The translations under genes were made by a program, and so were the position numbers. DNA of 34,536 nt from Desulfobacterium sp. (lineage in GTDB: Bacteria > Desulfobacterota > Desulfobacteria > Desulfobacterales > Desulfobacteraceae). Below, piece by piece: positions 14,005 through 23,069 of this stretch (positions are counted from its first letter, which is position 1; every line of letters begins with the position of its first letter). The notes below the pieces were generated by a model. It searched no databases. It saw only the letters and a list, made by a program, of their open reading frames with translations, and had not been told where the DNA came from. Location of the stretch: the NCBI GenBank assembly GCA_030145245.1, contig JAQYWC010000058.1, forward strand, positions 1 to 34,536, read 5' to 3'.

Positions 14005-16683
14005 TTAAAAAGAGCTGCCCATGGAGAACTCCCACCGGCTGTCACCAGCTGTGGACTCATCCGTATCATCCAGGGTTATGCCGTACTCGATCCGGATGGG
14101 CCCCATGGGAGAATACCAGCGGATGCCTGCGCCATAGCTTGAATAGAGTTCGTCGACAGCAAAATCTTCGCCCTTTGCAAACACATCCCCGGTATCGTAG
14201 AACACCACCCCGGAAAGCCCGACATCGTCCAGAAGGGGAAAGTTCAGTTCCGCATTGAACTGGATAAACTTCTCACCGCCCCTGATCTTGTTATCTTTGT
14301 TCTTGCCGGCATTGATATCCTGCCAGTCATAACCCCTTACGGAGTTGATGCCGCCAAGATAAAACTTCTCATAATCGATATCGATGTCACTGTCTGAGTT
14401 GTCGTCGAGGAACCCGGTCTTACCGTGGATCAGTCCCGTGAACTTCCAGAAGATCGGAAAGTGGATTCCGGATTCTGCAATGTACTTGGTGAAATCGATC
14501 TTGCCCCCCAGGGGACCGCCTGCATACTCCACGGAAATGCTGTTCAGCATTCCCTTTGTTGCATTGAAGCGTTTGTTTCTGGAATCGTACTTCAGGGAAG
14601 CGGTGACGCTGCTGGTCACATAGTGGCCTGAATCAACCGAGGTGTATTCATCCTGGACATTGGTGATATCAAAATCCTCAAATCCGTATTTTAACCCGAT
14701 GCTGGTAAAATCAAAGATCATGTAACCGAGCCTGATGGCGCCGCCCCGGCTTTCCTTGTCATAGTAGTCATACTCCTTGTCCCAGTTGTAGATATCAAAG
14801 CCTGCGCTCAAGGGAATATCAAAGAGCCAGGGTTCGGTAAAACTGAGGGTGTATTTATTGGAGTTACCCGAAATTTCAGCCTTTAAGGTGAGGATCTGTC
14901 CCTTGCCAAAGAGGTTTCGTTCGGTGACCGAGACCATACCGAAAATGGAGTCTTCACTGGAATAACCGCCGCCAAAGCTGAAGGCGCCGGTTGCCTTTTC
15001 CGTGATACCGATATGAACATTGAGCTGGTCGTCCTGGCTTCCCTTGGAGGTGTTCACCTCAACGTTCTCAAAGTAGTCGATCCTTCTCAGGTTTTTCACG
15101 CTCGACTGGAGCTTCGACATGGAGTAGAGTTCCTGCTCATATATCTTGAGCTGCCTCCGGATCACCTTGTCACGGGTCTTTGAATTACCGCTGATGATGA
15201 TTCGCTCAAAGTAAACAGGGGATCCTTTTTCCATGTTAAAGGTGATGTTTACAAGCTTTTTCTCCTTGTCCCGGATGATGGTCGGAGAGATGTCTGCGTT
15301 TGCAAACCCCCTGTCCGAGTATATGTCGGTAAGGGACATCACATCACTTCTCAGCCCCTGCCTGGAGTAAAGCTCGGAGGCGCTGGATTTGATGGTCTTC
15401 TCCAGGGTCTCAACGGGAACAATGATATCCCCCTTGAAGTCAATGGTTCCGATTCTGTACTGGAGCCCTTCGTCTATCTTGAACTTGACGGAGATGCTCT
15501 CCTTTCCAAGTTCTATTTCCGGATCCGACACCCTGGCATCCACAAAACCCTGGTCCTTGTAATGGGACTCGATCCTGAACACATCCTGGTCAAGTTCATT
15601 CCTGTCAAGATCTCCGGATGAGGTGAGCCAGTAGAAAAATCCCTTCTTTTTGGTCTTCATCACCTTCAGGATTTTTCTGTCCGAAAAGTAGTTGTTACCC
15701 TCGAACACAAGTTCCTCTATCCTGAGCTTATTGCCCTCTTCGATAACAAACTCGATGTCGGCCTGGTTGTTGTCAAGGGGGGTTATTTCATATCGGATGG
15801 CGCAATTATGATAGTTTTTTTCCGTGTACATGGCCTTGATTCTGGCCACATCGGCATCCAGCTTGAAGATATTCAGGATGGCGCCGGTGTTCGTCCGGGT
15901 CACCTCGGTGATCTCGGACGCCTCGTAAACATGGTTCCCCTTGATCTTCACCCGTCTTACGCTGGGTTTTTCAACCACAATAAAGACCAGCTCCACGCCT
16001 TTTTCCTGGAGGTTGCTCTCCACCCTGACATCGTCGAAATAGCCCATTTTATAGATCTTTTTCAGATCATCGGACAATTTGGCAGGATTGAAGATATCAC
16101 CGGATTTGACATTGAGGATCCTGAGCACGGCATCGGACTCGATCCGCCTGTTTCCCTCAAGCTTGACCGCTGTGATGAATTTCTTCTGAAAAATGACGCT
16201 GGACATGTCACGGGAAAGGCTGCTGACAGCCGAGAAAAGTTTCTCCACGCCCCTGGCTTCGGCAAAAAAGGAATCGGGCGTCCTGGAATCAAAGGTTGCC
16301 CCCATCTTCGCATCAATGCTCAGCCTTCCTCCTGCCATGAATACGGAACCCCACACAAGGTAGTCTACCCCGTACCGGATACCGATCTCCTGGATCTTTT
16401 TGTATCCAAGGGTTAACCCTGCCGGCATCTCATCCAGGATCACGGTTGAGGCCCCGTCAGATTCAAAATTGTCCGCCATCATCTTGGATAGGTTCTTTTC
16501 AAGGTGGTTTATCCCTTGATCTGCATGCACAGTAAAGGGAAGAATTCCCACCGTAATATTGTCTTCGGCGGAAACATTGACACAACAAAAGAGAATGAGA
16601 AGAATCGCTATCAAGGATGCTTTCTTGAAATCACCATGGTTCATTTTTAAGGTCTCGATTAGGTTGGATGGTTTAATAATCAT
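14005..16683 (-). CDS. bamA: Outer membrane protein assembly factor BamA with an extra N-terminal domain
   Basis: Central component of the complex that folds beta-barrel proteins into the outer membrane. Over 892 residues: a signal peptide ending near 39, an extra domain (about 42-155) with VGILPFTVHAD and GVDYLVWGSV that resembles TolB/CsgG-type N-terminal folds, five POTRA domains from about 168 (first strand ITAVKLEGNRRIES), and a 16-strand barrel with VRGYDW, the conserved loop-6 motif, and a C-terminal Phe. The barrel and POTRA part is of usual length; the added domain explains why the protein exceeds 800 residues. The ATG at 16683 overlaps the lolD stop; an ATG at 16644 would give a neater signal peptide, so the true start is uncertain. 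Confidence 0.95.
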   Translation of the reverse strand: MIIKPSNLIETLKMNHGDFKKASLIAILLILFCCVNVSAEDNITVGILPFTVHADQGINHLEKNLSKMMADNFESDGASTVILDEMPAGLTLGYKKIQEIGIRYGVDYLVWGSVFMAGGRLSIDAKMGATFDSRTPDSFFAEARGVEKLFSAVSSLSRDMSSVIFQKKFITAVKLEGNRRIESDAVLRILNVKSGDIFNPAKLSDDLKKIYKMGYFDDVRVESNLQEKGVELVFIVVEKPSVRRVKIKGNHVYEASEITEVTRTNTGAILNIFKLDADVARIKAMYTEKNYHNCAIRYEITPLDNNQADIEFVIEEGNKLRIEELVFEGNNYFSDRKILKVMKTKKKGFFYWLTSSGDLDRNELDQDVFRIESHYKDQGFVDARVSDPEIELGKESISVKFKIDEGLQYRIGTIDFKGDIIVPVETLEKTIKSSASELYSRQGLRSDVMSLTDIYSDRGFANADISPTIIRDKEKKLVNITFNMEKGSPVYFERIIISGNSKTRDKVIRRQLKIYEQELYSMSKLQSSVKNLRRIDYFENVEVNTSKGSQDDQLNVHIGITEKATGAFSFGGGYSSEDSIFGMVSVTERNLFGKGQILTLKAEISGNSNKYTLSFTEPWLFDIPLSAGFDIYNWDKEYDYYDKESRGGAIRLGYMIFDFTSIGLKYGFEDFDITNVQDEYTSVDSGHYVTSSVTASLKYDSRNKRFNATKGMLNSISVEYAGGPLGGKIDFTKYIAESGIHFPIFWKFTGLIHGKTGFLDDNSDSDIDIDYEKFYLGGINSVRGYDWQDINAGKNKDNKIRGGEKFIQFNAELNFPLLDDVGLSGVVFYDTGDVFAKGEDFAVDELYSSYGAGIRWYSPMGPIRIEYGITLDDTDESTAGDSRWEFSMGSSF

Positions 16684-17375
16684 TGAAAAGGCACTATTCC
16701 ACTATTTTTAAGGGTAACTCTCTGATTCATCAGGTTAGCAAGATCGTTGTTGTGGGTCACAACAATAACCGTCATGCCAAGCTCCTTGTTCAATTCCATC
16801 AGCAACTGATGAATCTCCTCGGAATTCTTTATATCCAGGTTGCCGGTGGGCTCGTCGGCCAGGAGCAGAAGCGGCTCCATAACCAGGGCCCTTGCAAGGG
16901 CCACCCGCTGCTGCTCGCCTCCGGACAGGTCTTCGGCCCGGTGGAAGAGACGTTCCTTCAGCCCCACACGGACAAGTATTGCCTCGGCCCGTTTTTCTGC
17001 CTCCTGTTTAGCCATCTTGCTGATCAGGCAGGGTATCATCACGTTTTCCATGGCAGTGAACCCCTGGAGCAGATGATGGAACTGGAACACAAACCCTATG
17101 GATTGGTTCCTGAACCTTGCAAGCCTCTCCCGGTCAAGGGCGAAAAGATCCCTGCCTTCAAAGAGCAGGCGTCCCTGGTCGGGCCGGTCAAGGGTTCCTA
17201 TGATCTGAAGCAGCGTCGATTTACCGATCCCGGAGGCGCCCACAACGGCAATGGAATCACCCTTGATAATGGTGAAGTCCACCTGGTCCAGGATTTCGAT
17301 CCTGGCCCGGATTGTATTATAGCCCTTGGAGATGCCTTCAAGGACCAAAAGCCGGGAGGTCTCTGTACTATCCAT
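16680..17375 (-). CDS. lolD: Lipoprotein-releasing ABC transporter ATP-binding protein LolD
   Basis: Energises release of outer-membrane lipoproteins from the inner membrane. The 231-residue protein has Walker A GASGIGKS, the Q-loop region [18 protein letters not shown], the signature [15 protein letters not shown], Walker [13 protein letters not shown] and the switch His in VVTHNNDLA. The start at 17375 is preferred over an upstream ATG (17438) because GGAGG lies 9 bases before it and the family begins here. It overlaps the permease gene by 8 bases and bamA by 4. Confidence 0.93.
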   Translation of the reverse strand: MDSTETSRLLVLEGISKGYNTIRARIEILDQVDFTIIKGDSIAVVGASGIGKSTLLQIIGTLDRPDQGRLLFEGRDLFALDRERLARFRNQSIGFVFQFHHLLQGFTAMENVMIPCLISKMAKQEAEKRAEAILVRVGLKERLFHRAEDLSGGEQQRVALARALVMEPLLLLADEPTGNLDIKNSEEIHQLLMELNKELGMTVIVVTHNNDLANLMNQRVTLKNSGIVPFQ

Positions 17376-18591
17376 AACGCAGGGCCTCCACCGGATCCAT
17401 TTTGGATGCCTTGTAGGAAGGATAGATGGTCGACACAAAGCAGATCACAATGGCGGACACCACGATGAACACAACGTCCATGGTTTCCAGTTGAACAGGA
17501 ATGGTTGAAAAGGGATAAGCCGGCGGCAGGTCGATGAACTTGTATCTCTGGAGCAGGAGGCAGACGCCAACGCCTGCAACCGTTCCAAGCAAGGTGCCCA
17601 GAAGCCCGATGATCATTCCCTGGGCAACAAAGATGTTGCGAACCATGGCATCGGTAGCTCCCATGGCCTTGAATACGGCAATGTCCCGGGTCTTCTCCAT
17701 CACCATCATGATCAGGGCCGAGGCAATATTAAAGGCCGCGACCAGAACGATGAGGGTCAGGATGACGAACATGGCCGTCTTTTCAAGTTTCAAGGCCGAA
17801 AACAGGCTCTTGTTGATCTCCATCCAGTCCCTGGCATAAAAGGGATAATCCAGGGTCTTCAGGAGTTCCGCCTTGACCTTGTCCGCCGAAAAAACATCAT
17901 CGACCCAAACCCCCAGGGCGGAAACCCGGTTCTTCATGCCCATGAGCTTTTGTGCCTCGCGGAGATGAACATAGGCAAGGGAGCTGTCATACTCGTACAT
18001 GCCGGATTCAAAAATCCCGGTCACACGGAACCGTTTCAAAGAAGGAACATGGCCCACAGGAGAGATCATCCCCCCCGGGGACATGAGAACGATCCTGTCC
18101 CCCACCATACTTGCCAGGTTTTTTGCCAGCTCCTTGCCGAGAATAATCCCGGGCAGACGGCTGTTGTCAAGATCAGGCCCAAGGTCCCTCTCAAGCTCCA
18201 CCGGACTGAATCCCTTGACCAGGCTGACCCCCATGGAGGGATCCACCCCCCGGACCACCGCTCCTGAAAGGGAGTGGGCGGTTCGGATCATGGTCTGGGC
18301 AAACACAATAGGGGAGACCCCCTTGACACCCGGAATATCCTGGACAATGCCAACGGTCTTGTCAACATCATAGGCTTTCCCGGAAGAGTTCATCACAAGG
18401 ACGTGGGGCTCCACACCGAGAATTCTGCGTCTGAATTCGGTTTCAGCACCGCTCATCACAGCAATGACGATGACAAGGGCCATGACTCCCACGGTAACAC
18501 CGGCAATGGACAAGAGGGTAATCAGGGATATGAACCCCTCCCGTCTCTTTGCCTTGAGATACCGCGCAGCTATAAGCAGTTCAAGGGGCAT
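17368..18591 (-). CDS. lolC: Lipoprotein-releasing ABC transporter permease LolC/LolE family
   Basis: Inner-membrane part of the Lol system. The 407-residue protein has an N-terminal transmembrane helix (about 20-50, ITLLSIAGVTVGVMALVIVI), a large periplasmic domain (about 50-265) and three C-terminal FtsX-type helices (about 270-395). The start YLKAKRREGFISLIT is typical of LolC/LolE. Only one permease gene is present, so the complex may be a homodimer, or a second gene may lie elsewhere; LolC versus LolE cannot be decided. It lies 3 bases after lysS and overlaps lolD. Confidence 0.92.
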   Translation of the reverse strand: MPLELLIAARYLKAKRREGFISLITLLSIAGVTVGVMALVIVIAVMSGAETEFRRRILGVEPHVLVMNSSGKAYDVDKTVGIVQDIPGVKGVSPIVFAQTMIRTAHSLSGAVVRGVDPSMGVSLVKGFSPVELERDLGPDLDNSRLPGIILGKELAKNLASMVGDRIVLMSPGGMISPVGHVPSLKRFRVTGIFESGMYEYDSSLAYVHLREAQKLMGMKNRVSALGVWVDDVFSADKVKAELLKTLDYPFYARDWMEINKSLFSALKLEKTAMFVILTLIVLVAAFNIASALIMMVMEKTRDIAVFKAMGATDAMVRNIFVAQGMIIGLLGTLLGTVAGVGVCLLLQRYKFIDLPPAYPFSTIPVQLETMDVVFIVVSAIVICFVSTIYPSYKASKMDPVEALRYG

Positions 18592-18594
18592 AGG

Positions 18595-20073
18595 TTATGA
18601 AACGTTCTTCATGTGCGGAAAGAGGATCACCTCCCGGATGGAGGGGGAATCCGTCAGCAACATGACCAGCCGGTCAATACCAATACCTTCGCCAGCCGTG
18701 GGAGGCATGCCGTACTCAAGCGCCTCTACATAGTCGTTATCCATGACATGGGCTTCCTCATCTCCGGCAGTTCGTTTGGCAGCCTGGCCAAGGAACCGTT
18801 CATACTGGTCTGCGGGATCGTTGATCTCGGAGAAGCCGTTGGCAATCTCTTTTCCGGCAATAAAGAGCTCAAATCTGTCGGTGAGTTCCGGATTCTCATC
18901 ACTCTTTCTGGAAAGGGGAGAGACCTCCACGGGGTAACCCGTAATAAAGGTCGGCTGGATCAGCTTAGGCTCCACAAGCACGTCAAACAGCTTTGTCAGG
19001 ATCTTGCCATGCTGGTCCTGCTTGGTGATCTTTATGTTGTTATCATCTGCAAACTTGAGAAGAGCAGCTGAATCATCGAGGATCGCCTCGTCAACGCCGC
19101 CGATCTTAACCAGGGACTCAATCATTGGGATTCGCTGCCAGGGCTTGCCGAACTCGAGGGTGTCGCCCTGATACTCCACGGCGTCAGACCCGGTCACCTC
19201 GGTTGCGATGTACCGGAACATCTCCTCGGTGGTATCCATGAGATCCTCATAGTTGGCATAGGCCTGGTAGAACTCCACCATGGTAAACTCGGGATTGTGA
19301 CGGGTGGAAACCCCTTCGTTCCTGAAGTTACGGTTAATCTCAAAGACCCGTTCGAATCCACCGACCACAAGACGTTTCAGATAGAGTTCCGGGGCGATTC
19401 TGAGAAAGAGTTCCATGCCCAGGGCATTGTGCCATGTTTTGAAGGGTGTGGCTTCGGCGCCTCCGGGTACGGGTTGCATCATGGGCGTTTCCACCTCCAT
19501 GAAATCCCTCTTCTCAAAGAAGGAGCGCATGAGGCTCACGGTCTTGCTTCGCTTGATGAAGATATCCCTGGCGTCCTGGTTCATGATGAGATCAAGGTAT
19601 CTTTGCCTGTACCGCTTTTCAGGATCCTTGATGCCATGGAATTTCTCAGGCAGGGGCCGCACTGATTTGGAGAGCAGCCTGAAGCTGTCTGCAAGCAGGG
19701 TCCACTCCCCGGTCCGGGTCTGGAACAAGGTGCCGGTTATCCCGACAAAGTCACCGATATCAAGTTTTTTAAAAAGGTCGTAGACCTCGTCACCCACCCG
19801 GTTCTTCTGAAGATAAGCCTGGATCGGCCCGGTCCGGTCCTTGAACCGGATGAAGGATGATTTACCAAACTTATTGATGGCCATCATTCTTCCGGCAACG
19901 GAAAAAACAGGACCTTCCTCCCCAAGGGTTTCGGGCTGCTTATCTATCAGGTCCTTAAGGTCTTCGATGGTGTGAGAGATCCTGAAATCATTCGGATAGA
20001 GATTGACACCGTTCTCTATCATCTCATTTATCTTCTCTTTTTTTGCTTTGAGTAATGCGCTTGTTTCATCCAT
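18595..20073 (-). CDS. lysS: Lysyl-tRNA synthetase, class II
   Basis: Charges tRNA-Lys. The 492-residue protein has an N-terminal OB-fold anticodon-binding domain (about 50-150) and a class II core: motif 1 around SFFEKRDFMEVETPMM, motif 2 FEINRNFRNEG followed by STRHNPEFTMVEFYQAYA, and motif 3 GEGIGIDRLVMLLTDS near the end. The ATG at 20073 is used; a TTG 9 bases upstream is possible, and neither has a strong SD. A TTGACA at 20153-20158, overlapping the end of the kinase gene, is a candidate -35. As often seen, lysS heads the lolC-lolD part of the cluster. Confidence 0.96.
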   Translation of the reverse strand: MDETSALLKAKKEKINEMIENGVNLYPNDFRISHTIEDLKDLIDKQPETLGEEGPVFSVAGRMMAINKFGKSSFIRFKDRTGPIQAYLQKNRVGDEVYDLFKKLDIGDFVGITGTLFQTRTGEWTLLADSFRLLSKSVRPLPEKFHGIKDPEKRYRQRYLDLIMNQDARDIFIKRSKTVSLMRSFFEKRDFMEVETPMMQPVPGGAEATPFKTWHNALGMELFLRIAPELYLKRLVVGGFERVFEINRNFRNEGVSTRHNPEFTMVEFYQAYANYEDLMDTTEEMFRYIATEVTGSDAVEYQGDTLEFGKPWQRIPMIESLVKIGGVDEAILDDSAALLKFADDNNIKITKQDQHGKILTKLFDVLVEPKLIQPTFITGYPVEVSPLSRKSDENPELTDRFELFIAGKEIANGFSEINDPADQYERFLGQAAKRTAGDEEAHVMDNDYVEALEYGMPPTAGEGIGIDRLVMLLTDSPSIREVILFPHMKNVS

Positions 20074-20154
20074 TTTTTTCAACTATCTTTCATATATAGA
20101 TAAGGTTATTAATCAATAAAAACTTGTTAAACTACCCCATTCCATGACTCAGTG

Positions 20155-21456
20155 TCAAGATTTTGTTGATGATCGGCCCTTCAGAATCAAGGTAAAAACC
20201 GTTCCCTTTCCGGGTTGGGTTTCAAAATCGATCATCCCTTCGTAGTTATCGATGAGCCTGTGGACGATGGAAAGCCCTAATCCTGACCCCGAAGGTTTTG
20301 TAGTAAAAAACGGGTCAAACACCCCGCCCTGGTCATCCGTGGAAATTCCGCTCCCGCTGTCCTCAACGGTCAGATAGACGTTCCCCCCCCGGGACATGGA
20401 GAGCTTGATTGCGACCACGCCGGCATCCCCGATGGCCTCAGCACTGTTTTTCAACAGGTTCCACAGCACCTGTTTGAAATGGCCCGGATCCATGGCCACC
20501 CACACGGGTGTATCCAGCCGGGTGGTGATCTGGATGCGACCGGCACAAAGGGCGTCCTGGCGAAAAAGTTCGACCACCTCGTCAATGGCAAGATCCAGCC
20601 TGATATCCTTAACCATGCCGCCCTTTGGTTTTGCAAACAGCAAAAAATCCGTAACAATGGCACTGAGCCGCTGGGTCTCCCTGAGAACGATCTGCATCAA
20701 CCGCTGGTTCGAAGAACCCGGTTTTGTATCTTCGGCCATGAGTTGAATGGCACCGGAAATTGACGCCAGTGGATTTTTTATCTCATGGGCCATACCCGCA
20801 ACCATCTCCCCCATGGCGGCCATGCGTTCGACCCGCTTGAGATGTCCCTCCACCACCCTCAGGTCACGGCGGGCACGCTTGGCCTGGAGGGCCAGGACAC
20901 CGCTCAGCAAGGCAACGGCAAAACAGGCACATGCGATGATCACCACCCGGTAGGCAACCTGGGGAAAATCCACCAGAAAAGCAAGATCCCCATAGCCGGT
21001 CAGCGGCCGCAGAAAACCGTAGTATTCCAGAAAGATGAGAAGGGCATACTCCATGCTGCAAAAAGCCGCGACCACAATACTTCCTTGCCGCAAAAGCAGC
21101 ATGCTGGATCCAATGATCCCCACAAGGTAGAGAAAGGTGATGATGCTTTCGAAGCTGCCGGTAACATAAACGATCAAGGTGATGACAAAGCTGTCCACAA
21201 TGAGTTGAACATAGGCAAACATCACCATTGCACGAACCCTGGCCAGGACCAGGGCATACCCGGTGGACAGACAGAAAAGCAGTGCGGATATATAGTAGAG
21301 AGCAACAAAAGGCTGTTGACCGTAAGCGAGGTTCTCCCCTGTACAATAGATGACAGTGGAAAGAGTCAGGAGCGTTGCAAACACGGCCCTGATAACCATG
21401 AGCCAGCGAAGTCCCCGCACAAGATCCGGAGTGTCTGTGGCTTTGATGATTTCCAC
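20155..21456 (-). CDS. PilS-like membrane sensor histidine kinase
   Basis: A 433-residue kinase with about six transmembrane segments in the first 190 residues and no periplasmic or PAS domain obvious. The HisKA domain follows (phospho-acceptor His in MAHEIKNPLAS, about residue 224), then a HATPase domain with N box NLLKNSAEAI, G1 box VEDSGSGIS and G2 box GSGLGLSIV. Six-helix kinases of this type next to pil genes are usually PilS, which with PilR and sigma-54 controls pilin transcription. No response regulator gene lies beside it here. The start is GTG at 21456 with GAGGGG 9 bases upstream. It lies 59 bases after pilC. Confidence 0.85.
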   Translation of the reverse strand: MEIIKATDTPDLVRGLRWLMVIRAVFATLLTLSTVIYCTGENLAYGQQPFVALYYISALLFCLSTGYALVLARVRAMVMFAYVQLIVDSFVITLIVYVTGSFESIITFLYLVGIIGSSMLLLRQGSIVVAAFCSMEYALLIFLEYYGFLRPLTGYGDLAFLVDFPQVAYRVVIIACACFAVALLSGVLALQAKRARRDLRVVEGHLKRVERMAAMGEMVAGMAHEIKNPLASISGAIQLMAEDTKPGSSNQRLMQIVLRETQRLSAIVTDFLLFAKPKGGMVKDIRLDLAIDEVVELFRQDALCAGRIQITTRLDTPVWVAMDPGHFKQVLWNLLKNSAEAIGDAGVVAIKLSMSRGGNVYLTVEDSGSGISTDDQGGVFDPFFTTKPSGSGLGLSIVHRLIDNYEGMIDFETQPGKGTVFTLILKGRSSTKS

Positions 21457-21469
21457 GGCTTATGGCCCC

Positions 21470-21515
21470 TCGCATATGTAAGGCAGATCAATTCGGGTGC
21501 GAACGTCTATAAATT
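21470..21515 (-). repeat. Diverged repeat, copy A (between pilC and the sensor kinase)
   Basis: The segment including agatcaattcgggtgcgaac matches 22785-22865 (agatcaattcgaatgcaaac). Differences across the roughly 40-base core are almost all transitions. Copy A lacks about 20 bases present in copy B between the core and the shared CGCATATG block. It starts right after the pilC stop and ends just before the kinase ribosome site. Confidence 0.65.
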
Positions 21516-22724
21516 TTACCCTACGGCTGCCGCCATTTTGAAGATAGGAAGATACATGGCAATCACCAACCCGCCGATGACCACCCCGAGGAACACCAGC
21601 ATAAAGGGTTCGATCATGTCCGTCAGATTTTTCACGGCCTGGTCGACTTCGTCATCGTAAAAATCGGCAATTTTGCCGAGCATGGTATCCAGGGCGCCCG
21701 TGGACTCGCCCACCGCGATCATGGAACAGACCATGGAGGGAAACACCCCGCTCTCCAGCAGGGGATCGGCCATGGAACGACCCTCGGAGATTCCCTGTTT
21801 CACATCACTGATGGCAAATTCAACGGTCTTGTTTCCCGCTGTTTTCCCTACAATATCCAGGGCCTCCAGAATGGAGACACCGCTGGACATCATGGTGCCC
21901 ATGGTTCTGGTAAATTTGGCAACCGCAACCTTTCGTATGAGCATGCCAAACACGGGAAGCCTCAAAAACATGTCATCCATGAAAATGCGCCCTTTTTCCG
22001 ACATATAGATTCGCCGGATGAGAAAGGATGTCACCATAAAACCGCCGATAATCCAGAAAATCTTGGAGATTACGATATCACTCATGGTGACCACGAACAT
22101 GGTGGGTGCCGGAAGTGCCGCGCCAAAGTCCTTAAACATCTCCGCAAAGACCGGAATGACAAACACCAGAATAATCCCCACCACAATCACGGCAACGGCC
22201 ATGGTAATGCCGGGATAGGTCATGGCCCCCTTAACCTGCTTCTTCAGCTTTGCCATCTTCTCCATGTAGGCAGAAAGCCTTCGCAGAATAACATCGAGAA
22301 TACCTCCGGCCTCCCCGGCCGCGACCATGTTGGTAAACAGTTCGTTAAAGATCTCCGGAAATTTCCCCAGGGAGTCGGCAAAGGTCTCCCCGGATTCCAC
22401 CGATTCCTTGATCTTTTTCAAAACTTTCTTAAACGTGGGATTCTCCTGCTGGGCGTGGAGGATGTCCAGACACTGGAGCAGGGGAAGACCGGCATCGATC
22501 ATGGTGGAAAACTGCCTGGCAAAGATGATGACATCCCCGTCCTTGACACTGGGCTGGAGAAACCCGACATTCTCGAAAATATCCTTGGGCTTTTCCTTGA
22601 CCTTGATGGGGGTAATTTTTCGGCGGACAAGGCTGGACCGGACCTGGTCAACGGTTTCTGCCTCCATCTCACCCTTGACGGTTCTGTTTCTGGGATTTTT
22701 CCCCTTCCATATAAAAGCTGGCAT
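21516..22724 (-). CDS. pilC: Type IV pilus / type II secretion inner-membrane platform protein PilC
   Basis: Platform protein that couples the assembly ATPase to pilin insertion. The 402-residue protein has the N-terminal FIWKGKN start and two T2SF domains (about 65-190 and 270-395), each ending in membrane helices. Family motifs include FARQFSTMIDAGLPLLQCL and its repeat KFTRTMGTMMSSGVSILEAL, plus VGESTGALDTML. An AGAGGA lies 6 bases upstream of the ATG. No pilB, pilT or pilin gene is in the window, so the rest of the pilus system lies elsewhere. Confidence 0.93.
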   Translation of the reverse strand: MPAFIWKGKNPRNRTVKGEMEAETVDQVRSSLVRRKITPIKVKEKPKDIFENVGFLQPSVKDGDVIIFARQFSTMIDAGLPLLQCLDILHAQQENPTFKKVLKKIKESVESGETFADSLGKFPEIFNELFTNMVAAGEAGGILDVILRRLSAYMEKMAKLKKQVKGAMTYPGITMAVAVIVVGIILVFVIPVFAEMFKDFGAALPAPTMFVVTMSDIVISKIFWIIGGFMVTSFLIRRIYMSEKGRIFMDDMFLRLPVFGMLIRKVAVAKFTRTMGTMMSSGVSILEALDIVGKTAGNKTVEFAISDVKQGISEGRSMADPLLESGVFPSMVCSMIAVGESTGALDTMLGKIADFYDDEVDQAVKNLTDMIEPFMLVFLGVVIGGLVIAMYLPIFKMAAAVG

Positions 22725-22784
22725 GATCTATCCTCTTTTTTCAGGTTGTCGGTAAAGAACCTCCATCGGAACAGACCTATCGCT

Positions 22785-22865
22785 CCCCGCATATGAACTG
22801 AAGCATTTTTTATTAAAATCAGGTAACGCAGAGATCAATTCGAATGCAAACATCCATAGGTCTTA
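22785..22865 (-). repeat. Diverged repeat, copy B (upstream of pilC)
   Basis: Longer copy of the element at 21470-21515: a CCCCGCATATG block (22785-22795), about 25 intervening bases, then the core 22821-22865. It lies in the 345-base gap between pilC and the divergent acyltransferase gene, in the presumed pilC leader. The rest of this gap holds the candidate plus-strand promoter and no gene that I can support. Confidence 0.6.
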
Positions 22866-22937
22866 TTCTTAGCATAGCGGTAGTGAGCGAACAACAGATT
22901 TTATGCCGGATCAGCCCCAAGTTCATTTGTAAAATTT

Positions 22938-22966
22938 TTGCAAAACCAGCTTTTTCCCTTTACAAC
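22938..22966 (+). promoter_or_regulatory. Candidate promoter for the acyltransferase gene
   Basis: TTGCAA (22938-22943), a 17-base spacer, then TACAAC (22961-22966). Both boxes have two mismatches to consensus with ideal spacing, about 100 bases before the start codon. Confidence 0.4.
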
Positions 22967-23069
22967 ACCTAACCAATGGTGAATATTAAGCATTTTTAAT
23001 TCTCTTCAAACGGCCACAACCGGATGGCGAGATCAATCAACACAATGTAAAAACAAAGGATGGACGCAG

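Noticed and set aside
22838-22860. A sigma-54 promoter before pilC (TGG and TTGC elements in the repeat)
   Set aside because: The GG and GC elements are 6 bases apart, not the required 10.
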